DNA of 64,000 nt from Peptoniphilus_A sp001811425. GTDB taxonomy: Bacteria > Bacillota > Clostridia > Tissierellales > Peptoniphilaceae. The position numbers were made by a program, and so were the translations under genes. Shown here piece by piece: positions 59,582-64,000 of this stretch. Below the pieces are notes generated by a model that did no database searches, was not told the DNA's origin, and saw only the letters and a list, made by a program, of their open reading frames with translations. How positions within the stretch are numbered: position 1 is the first letter of the stretch; the number at the start of each line of letters is the position of its first letter. The stretch covers positions 62,001-126,000 of the forward strand of contig NZ_KV804685.1 of NCBI RefSeq assembly GCF_001811425.1, in the 5' to 3' direction.

Positions 59582-60157
59582 ATGGAAAATATTATTTTGG
59601 CATCAAATTCTCCAAGAAGGAGAGAAATTTTATCCCATTTTATAGATTTTAAGGTAGTTTCAAAAGATATTAATGAGATAAAGGATGATTCCTATGCGCC
59701 ATGGACTACTGTCATGGCACTTGCCTTTGAGAAGGGAATTGCAGTGGCAAGGGATAATGAAGAAGCCATTGTTTTAGCTGCAGACACCTTGGTTGAACTT
59801 GAGGGAAGGCTTCTTGGCAAGCCGAAGGATCGCGAGGATGCAAGAGAGATGATTAAAAGTCTAAGTGGAAGAAGTCACAGAGTCTTTACAGGCTATGCAA
59901 TTTTTAAATTGTCTCAAAAAATTAAATATGTTAACTACCAAGAATCTTCTGTAAAGTTTTATGATTTAAGTGATGATGAAATAGAAAAATATTTGGGCAC
60001 TCTTGAATATAAGGACAAAGCTGGTGCCTATGGAATCCAGGGCAAGGGCTCTCTCTTAGTCGAAAAAATAGAGGGAGACTATTTTAATATTGTAGGACTT
60101 CCAATAGGAAAGATAAATAGAGATTTAGTGAGATTATTTAATTTAAGCTTGTGGTGA
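59582..60157 (+). CDS. maf: Maf family nucleotide pyrophosphatase
   Basis: 191 aa. ILASNSPRRREIL is the N-terminal phosphate/base-binding motif; VLAADTLVELEGRLLGKPKD the second. Cleaves non-canonical or modified nucleoside triphosphates (dTTP/UTP group). ATG 59582 is chosen over the longer frame at 59546 because of AAGGAGAGAGC and because family members start at this point. Confidence 0.94.
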   Translation: MENIILASNSPRRREILSHFIDFKVVSKDINEIKDDSYAPWTTVMALAFEKGIAVARDNEEAIVLAADTLVELEGRLLGKPKDREDAREMIKSLSGRSHRVFTGYAIFKLSQKIKYVNYQESSVKFYDLSDDEIEKYLGTLEYKDKAGAYGIQGKGSLLVEKIEGDYFNIVGLPIGKINRDLVRLFNLSLW

Positions 60158-60161
60158 TTTT

Positions 60162-60881
60162 ATGAAAGAAAGAGAAATTGAAAGATACACTATTAAGGAG
60201 ATGCCAGAGGAGGAAAGACCTCAGGAAAAACTTATAAAGTTTGGACCAAATTATCTCTCCAATGCCGAACTTTTAGCTCTTATTATAAGGACTGGGTCCA
60301 AGAGCGGCGATTCAGCCATTGACACAGCCAATAAAGTTCTTAGAAGCTTAAAATCAGAAAATGATAGGAACGGTTTAAATAGTCTTAAAAATGCAAATTT
60401 TGCCAACTTAATGCAAGTGGAAGGCATTGGAGAAGCCAAGGCAGCCATGATAATTGCAGCTGTGCAACTGGGCATGCGACTTTCTGTAAGCTCTTACGAT
60501 TCAAAAATTAGGGTTACATCCCCATCAGTAGCAGCAAACTATGTTTTAAGCGACATGAGCGTCCTAGAAGAAGAACACTTTAGGATTATGACTCTAAACA
60601 CGAAAAAAGAAATTAATTATGTGAGAGAAATTTCTAAGGGTACTATAAACATGACTCTCGTTCATGCAAGAGAGGTTTTTAGGGCTGCAATATCTGATAA
60701 TGCTCACACAATTATTTTGTTACATAATCACCCAACAGGGGATCCAAAGCCATCAAAGGAGGATATTGACCTTACTAACACCTTAGTTGAGGCATCAAAG
60801 ATAATTGGAATTGATATTTTAGACCACATAATCATAGGTGATAATAAGTATTTTAGTTTCTTAGAAGAAGGACTTATGTAG
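60162..60881 (+). CDS. radC: RadC (JAMM-family) protein
   Basis: 239 aa: helix-hairpin-helix-like LMQVEGIGEAKAAMI then a JAMM/MPN metal site with Glu137/Glu138, His188, His190 and Asp201 in LLHNHPTGDPKPSKEDID. Despite the name, no clear repair role is established. Part of a maf-radC-SGNH cluster with spacings of 4 and 8 bp. Confidence 0.93.
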   Translation: MKEREIERYTIKEMPEEERPQEKLIKFGPNYLSNAELLALIIRTGSKSGDSAIDTANKVLRSLKSENDRNGLNSLKNANFANLMQVEGIGEAKAAMIIAAVQLGMRLSVSSYDSKIRVTSPSVAANYVLSDMSVLEEEHFRIMTLNTKKEINYVREISKGTINMTLVHAREVFRAAISDNAHTIILLHNHPTGDPKPSKEDIDLTNTLVEASKIIGIDILDHIIIGDNKYFSFLEEGLM

Positions 60882-60889
60882 GAGGTTTT

Positions 60890-61438
60890 ATGAGAATTTG
60901 TGCCCTTGGAGACTCCATCTTTGAAGGATATTTAGTTGGAGGAAAATCTCTAATTTACTATTTGCAGGGAAAAGGTTACGACATTGACAACTACGGAGTA
61001 AATGGTTTAACCACTGACGAAGTTCTACATGCAATAAATAATTTGATGGCCTATGATTTATATTTTATTCTCATTGGCTTAAATGATTTTTATAATGGAA
61101 GATCTCTTGACTATGTCACAAATAATATAAATAAAATCATAGAAAAATTAAAGAGCTTAGGCGGCAAAATTATTGTCATCACACCTTATCTCACTTCTTT
61201 TAAAAATTTAGACGAGGCCTATGAAGGCTTTATTAACTTTTATTCAGTAAACACAAATATAGAAAATCTTGACAAAGTTTTAAAGGAAAATGCCAAGGAT
61301 TATAAAGTCATTTCATTTTACGACTATGCTAAAGAAAATTATATTGAAGATGATTTAATCGATGGAATACATCCAAATGAAAGGCTTCATGAGAAATTGG
61401 CAGAATTTGTAGAGGAAAAATTAAATGGATATATTTGA
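60890..61438 (+). CDS. SGNH/GDSL hydrolase
   Basis: 182 aa. ALGDSIFEGYLVGG is the GDS nucleophile block, GLNDFY the Asn block, and DGIHPNERLHEKL the catalytic Asp/His block. A small cytosolic esterase-like enzyme with no signal peptide; substrate unknown. RBS GGAGGTT. Overlaps the next gene by 14 bp. Confidence 0.9.
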   Translation: MRICALGDSIFEGYLVGGKSLIYYLQGKGYDIDNYGVNGLTTDEVLHAINNLMAYDLYFILIGLNDFYNGRSLDYVTNNINKIIEKLKSLGGKIIVITPYLTSFKNLDEAYEGFINFYSVNTNIENLDKVLKENAKDYKVISFYDYAKENYIEDDLIDGIHPNERLHEKLAEFVEEKLNGYI

Positions 61439-62606
61439 TATTTTGAGCAAAAAAATTGGTTACAGGCGATTTTCAAATCGAGAAAAGATTTTATTTGTAA
61501 TTTTGATTTTGTTATTTATAGAGTTTTTATTTTACAATTTTCTCATAAGAGCTGAGGCACAAAAGGTCTCAGAAGTTGACTTTAACGAAAGCCTTAAAAG
61601 TGAAGAGCCAGGCTACAAGTACAGTGGCCTTAAGGATTTTTCAAAGGAAAATATTGATAAAATTTCTGCTGAAAATAATTTAAACAGAGATAATTTCACC
61701 AAGGAAGGGCAGACTGATATAGAAACTCTTGCAATTTCTGGAAAAATTGAAAATAGCGAAATAAGTAAAATTTCGTCTTTTACGAATTATTATGGATATT
61801 CAAATATTGAGTTAAATAGAAGGGACGAAAACACTTTTACATACAGATTTAAGGCAGAAAAACCATCTAAGGCAATTTATTATTCAGATTTAAAGGAAGC
61901 CTACTTTAGCGAAAATAAAGAAGAAAAGATGGATATTGAAGATGCTGGTGGGGAGGATTTAAACCCTAAGGAAGATAATAATACTAAGGCTGAAGAAATA
62001 AAAAATACTAAGACTAAAGAAGTAAAAAATAGTAAAGTTCAAAAAATTACAAATACAAAAGCCATAAATCCAAGCAAAGCTCCAGCAGCAGAAAAAGTTT
62101 CTGCAAAAGTAAGTCAAAATAAGGACAATAAAATAAAGGGTCAGGAGGTATCCTTATCAATTTTTGATGATTTAAATGACAGTTCAAATAATAAGTCTAA
62201 GGATAAGGTTGAAAGTCTTTTTGATGACTTAGATTTTGATAACAAAAATTCCAAGGAAAATAAATTTTTAGTTGATGACAACACTAGTACAAATTTTTAT
62301 AGTCAATCTGGAGTTACATCCTTTTATGCAAAGACAGAAAATATTTACGACGACATAAAACTTGGAGTGGAAAAGAATTGTCAGGAAATTTCTCTTTCAA
62401 TTTTATTTCCCCATGATTCATGTAAAGAAATTGGACTTGTAAATCTTAAGGGAGAAAAAATTCCATACAAAGGAAGCATATATGAAGGTGAGTGGTTTAG
62501 GATAAATTTATTTGCAGAAAACATCAGTTATCTTTATTTAGTGCCGAAAAATAATAAAGACCTATTCTTTTTTGTAAAAGAAGTTGACTACAATGAAGAG
62601 ATATAA
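61425..62606 (+). CDS. membrane-anchored protein at the head of a prepilin cluster
   Basis: 393 aa: a single helix at about residues 23-45, then a long hydrophilic extracytoplasmic region. It includes low-complexity stretches of Lys/Asn/Thr (about 180-225: KEDNNTKAEEIKNTKTKEVK) and Asp/Ser-rich repeats (LFDDLDFDN, IFDDLNDSS). The final third is folded. Placement next to prepilin genes and an inner-membrane-anchored architecture suggest a PilN/PilO- or GspM-like assembly part, which I cannot confirm. It overlaps the SGNH gene by 14 bp and the next prepilin by 23 bp (14 bp with the start used here). Confidence 0.6.
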   Translation: MDIFDILSKKIGYRRFSNREKILFVILILLFIEFLFYNFLIRAEAQKVSEVDFNESLKSEEPGYKYSGLKDFSKENIDKISAENNLNRDNFTKEGQTDIETLAISGKIENSEISKISSFTNYYGYSNIELNRRDENTFTYRFKAEKPSKAIYYSDLKEAYFSENKEEKMDIEDAGGEDLNPKEDNNTKAEEIKNTKTKEVKNSKVQKITNTKAINPSKAPAAEKVSAKVSQNKDNKIKGQEVSLSIFDDLNDSSNNKSKDKVESLFDDLDFDNKNSKENKFLVDDNTSTNFYSQSGVTSFYAKTENIYDDIKLGVEKNCQEISLSILFPHDSCKEIGLVNLKGEKIPYKGSIYEGEWFRINLFAENISYLYLVPKNNKDLFFFVKEVDYNEEI

Positions 62607-63036
62607 AGGTTTTACCCTAATTGAACTAGTTATAACTCTTGCAATTACAATGATACTTTTGTCTATAGGCATGATTAATTTTAATGTTCGCGACAAAATT
62701 GAAGCCAGGGAACAAATTAAAAGTCTTGCCCTTGACATAAAGTTTTTAAAAAATTACGCCCAAGTAAATAATTGTAAAACTAGTATAAAAATAGAAGATG
62801 ATGGCTACAAAATGGTTTTTGGTAGCAAGACCAAGGCTGTAAAGTTTAATAAATTAGTTAAACTTAAGTCAACAAATGTTAGAAATATTAATTTTACAAG
62901 TGGCGGCAAGCCTTCCTATGTGGCTAGCAATAATTCTGCTGGCACAATTATTTACTCCATAGGGGATAAAAAATCAACTAAAATCACAGTGGAGCCTGTC
63001 ACTGGCAAGGTGAATTATTATGAACTTAAAAACTAA
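62593..63036 (+). CDS. type IV prepilin-like protein (GspH/ComGD-like)
   Basis: About 147 aa. KGFTLIELVITLAITMILLSIG is a textbook prepilin cleavage/methylation motif, with cleavage after Gly and Phe1 methylated, followed by the assembly helix. ATG 62593 (MKRYKGFTL) is preferred over the TTG at 62584. The C-terminal domain, which includes KFNKLVKLKSTN, is a short pseudopilin head. Part of a secretion or pilus/competence machine. Confidence 0.88.
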   Translation: MKRYKGFTLIELVITLAITMILLSIGMINFNVRDKIEAREQIKSLALDIKFLKNYAQVNNCKTSIKIEDDGYKMVFGSKTKAVKFNKLVKLKSTNVRNINFTSGGKPSYVASNNSAGTIIYSIGDKKSTKITVEPVTGKVNYYELKN

Positions 63037-63400
63037 AAATAGAGGACATTTGATGATTGAAGTCCTGTTTTCCATAGCTCTTATTGGACTAATAGCCTCT
63101 GTAATTATGCCCAATATTATTAGCCTTTTGGAAAATCAAAATCATTTAAAAGAAAGAGAACTTTTAATTTATGCTGTAAATTCAAAAATGGAAGAAATAA
63201 TTGGTGAGTCTTATAACAACAAGGATTTAAAAACAAACTTTGACAGTGGAGAAGTAGAGAATCAAGATTTTATTATTGATGTGACGAAAAATAGTGAGGG
63301 AAATTTAAATCATGTTATTGTCAGGGGAAAGAGGCGAGATAGTGATGAAGAAATTAAAATGGAGGTTTACCTGCCGAAGGAAGGGCTATTCACTAATTGA
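63020..63400 (+). CDS. prepilin-like protein
   Basis: 126 aa. RGHLMIEVLFSIALIGLIASVIM is a prepilin-type N-terminus, with His/Leu instead of Phe at the cleavage point, and a Glu at position 5 of the mature form. Overlaps the previous gene by 17 bp; the next prepilin starts inside its end. Probably a minor pilin of type GspI/ComGC class. Confidence 0.8.
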   Translation: MNLKTKNRGHLMIEVLFSIALIGLIASVIMPNIISLLENQNHLKERELLIYAVNSKMEEIIGESYNNKDLKTNFDSGEVENQDFIIDVTKNSEGNLNHVIVRGKRRDSDEEIKMEVYLPKEGLFTN

Positions 63401-63851
63401 ACTTGTCCTTTCCATTGCCATGCTTCTAATTATAGGCATGGTCTTAACTTCTATTTTGGGAATTTCACAAAAGGCTCTCAACAAAACTTATATAAATCAA
63501 AATGTAAATTCAGACTTGTCCTATGCCCTTGAGTACATAAAAGATGAAATCGAAAGTTCTGATTATTACACAAATATTGGCGGCAAAATTTATTTTATAA
63601 AAGAATTTCAAGGGAAATATATTTATATTAATTACGGCAAAATGAATGGCAAATTATATAGATTTGCCTCAACAGAAAATAATCTCACAAGATTTGACCG
63701 ACTTTATGCAAAGGGAAAGAATGCTCTGACGGAAAATATAGAGGATTTTAGAATTAGCGATGAGGGAAATTATTTTAAGATTTATTTAAATTATAACGAC
63801 CTTGATAAAATAAGTTTTAAAATTGCAAAGAGGATACAGTTCTATGAATGA
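63345..63851 (+). CDS. prepilin-like protein (GspJ/PilW-like)
   Basis: 168 aa. CRRKGYSLIELVLSIAMLLIIGM is a prepilin motif with the conserved Glu. ATG 63345 lies inside the 3' end of the previous gene and follows GAGG at 63331; an upstream in-frame ATG at 63312 gives a longer leader before the motif. The C-terminal domain is larger than in the two preceding proteins, as in minor pilin J. Overlaps the next gene by 8 bp. Confidence 0.85.
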   Translation: MKKLKWRFTCRRKGYSLIELVLSIAMLLIIGMVLTSILGISQKALNKTYINQNVNSDLSYALEYIKDEIESSDYYTNIGGKIYFIKEFQGKYIYINYGKMNGKLYRFASTENNLTRFDRLYAKGKNALTENIEDFRISDEGNYFKIYLNYNDLDKISFKIAKRIQFYE

Positions 63852-64000
63852 GAAAAAAGAAGGCTTTATCTATATTTTTACAATAATTTTAATTTCACTA
63901 CTTGCTCTCTTCTTTTATTTTATTTATTCCTACACATCGAATACTTCCTATATAAATTTACATAGAGTTGAGAGGATTCAGTCAAAATACGCAGCAGAAT
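63844..64000 (+). CDS. PilX/GspK-like membrane protein, 3'-truncated by the window
   Basis: Fifty-two codons are visible. EKKEGFIYIFTIILISLLALFFYFIY followed by HRVERIQSKYAAE looks like a PilX/GspK-type N-terminus, with helix then AAE. It continues the overlapping prepilin operon. The start ATG 63844 lies within the end of the previous gene; the 3' part is outside the window. Confidence 0.65.
   Translation, partial: MNEKKEGFIYIFTIILISLLALFFYFIYSYTSNTSYINLHRVERIQSKYAAE

Noticed and set aside
1..64000. tRNA, rRNA and CRISPR arrays
   Set aside because: I looked for T-arm (GTTCGA-type) signals, clustered direct repeats and rRNA-like stretches by eye and saw none; the GTTCG at 49416 belongs to the SOS box.
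1..64000. Insertion sequences or integrase genes
   Set aside because: No transposase, recombinase or att-like repeat was recognisable in any translated frame, even around the accessory region 47-53.5 kb.

Overview
The window looks like one scaffold stretch from a low-GC, AT-rich, anaerobic Gram-positive bacterium (Firmicutes). My best guess is Tissierellia / Peptoniphilaceae, the anaerobic cocci. This rests on recall of gene content and style, not on a search. Supporting signs are AGA-rich coding, strong GGAGG ribosome sites, frequent TTG starts, lipoboxes, acetate kinase, a butyryl-CoA-dehydrogenase-like enzyme paired with an oxygen-reducing flavo-diiron protein, and diaminopropionate ammonia-lyase. 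A run of exactly 100 N (41863-41962) shows that this is a draft scaffold with a gap of unknown true size.

Layout. 1-5240: end of a CCA-adding-type enzyme (apparent C-terminal frameshift), glmM, a DegV protein and an xpaC-telA pair. 5277-8800: xpt and two lipoproteins (one DUF3160). 8862-11935: nitroreductase followed by tsaE-tsaB-rimI-tsaD (t6A tRNA modification). 11938-20450: a divergent oleate-hydratase-like protein, an M16C metalloprotease, an inositol-monophosphatase-family enzyme, and ppx-ppk1. 20616-26421: a ykkC-type (probably PRPP) riboswitch with terminator controlling purC-E-M-N-H-D; purF and purL are absent from the cluster. 26472-33080: a DUF1275 membrane protein, a 640-bp AT-rich intergenic region with a possible small RNA, and a complete DUF3798/RbsA-like ABC importer. 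33164-41090: lipoprotein, dpaL, then a TetR-MMPL exporter-secreted Leu/Gly-heptad-repeat protein operon, and a small GNAT. 41157-43593: hemolysin III, the gap, an EIIC-type membrane protein and a nitroreductase.

43790-47158 holds the most striking metabolic unit: a single protein carrying acyl-CoA dehydrogenase, the FAD domain of ETF-alpha, and rubredoxin, followed immediately by a flavo-diiron protein. It reads as a covalently wired route from acyl-CoA to oxygen (or NO). 47249-53540 is an accessory region. It has an SOS-type UmuC-like polymerase with a YolD-like partner under a good LexA/DinR box, a fragment resembling the N-terminus of a PLD/helicase protein, a HEPN plus PD-(D/E)XK-like protein interrupted by one in-frame amber codon, and a large DUF262-DUF1524-DUF4268 (GmrSD-like) putative restriction protein.

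53586-64000 returns to housekeeping: tmcAL, ackA, yceD-rpmF, NusG-domain-II/Gx transporter, maf, radC, an SGNH hydrolase, then the start of a prepilin (type II secretion / type IV pilus / Com-like) gene cluster that runs off the window.
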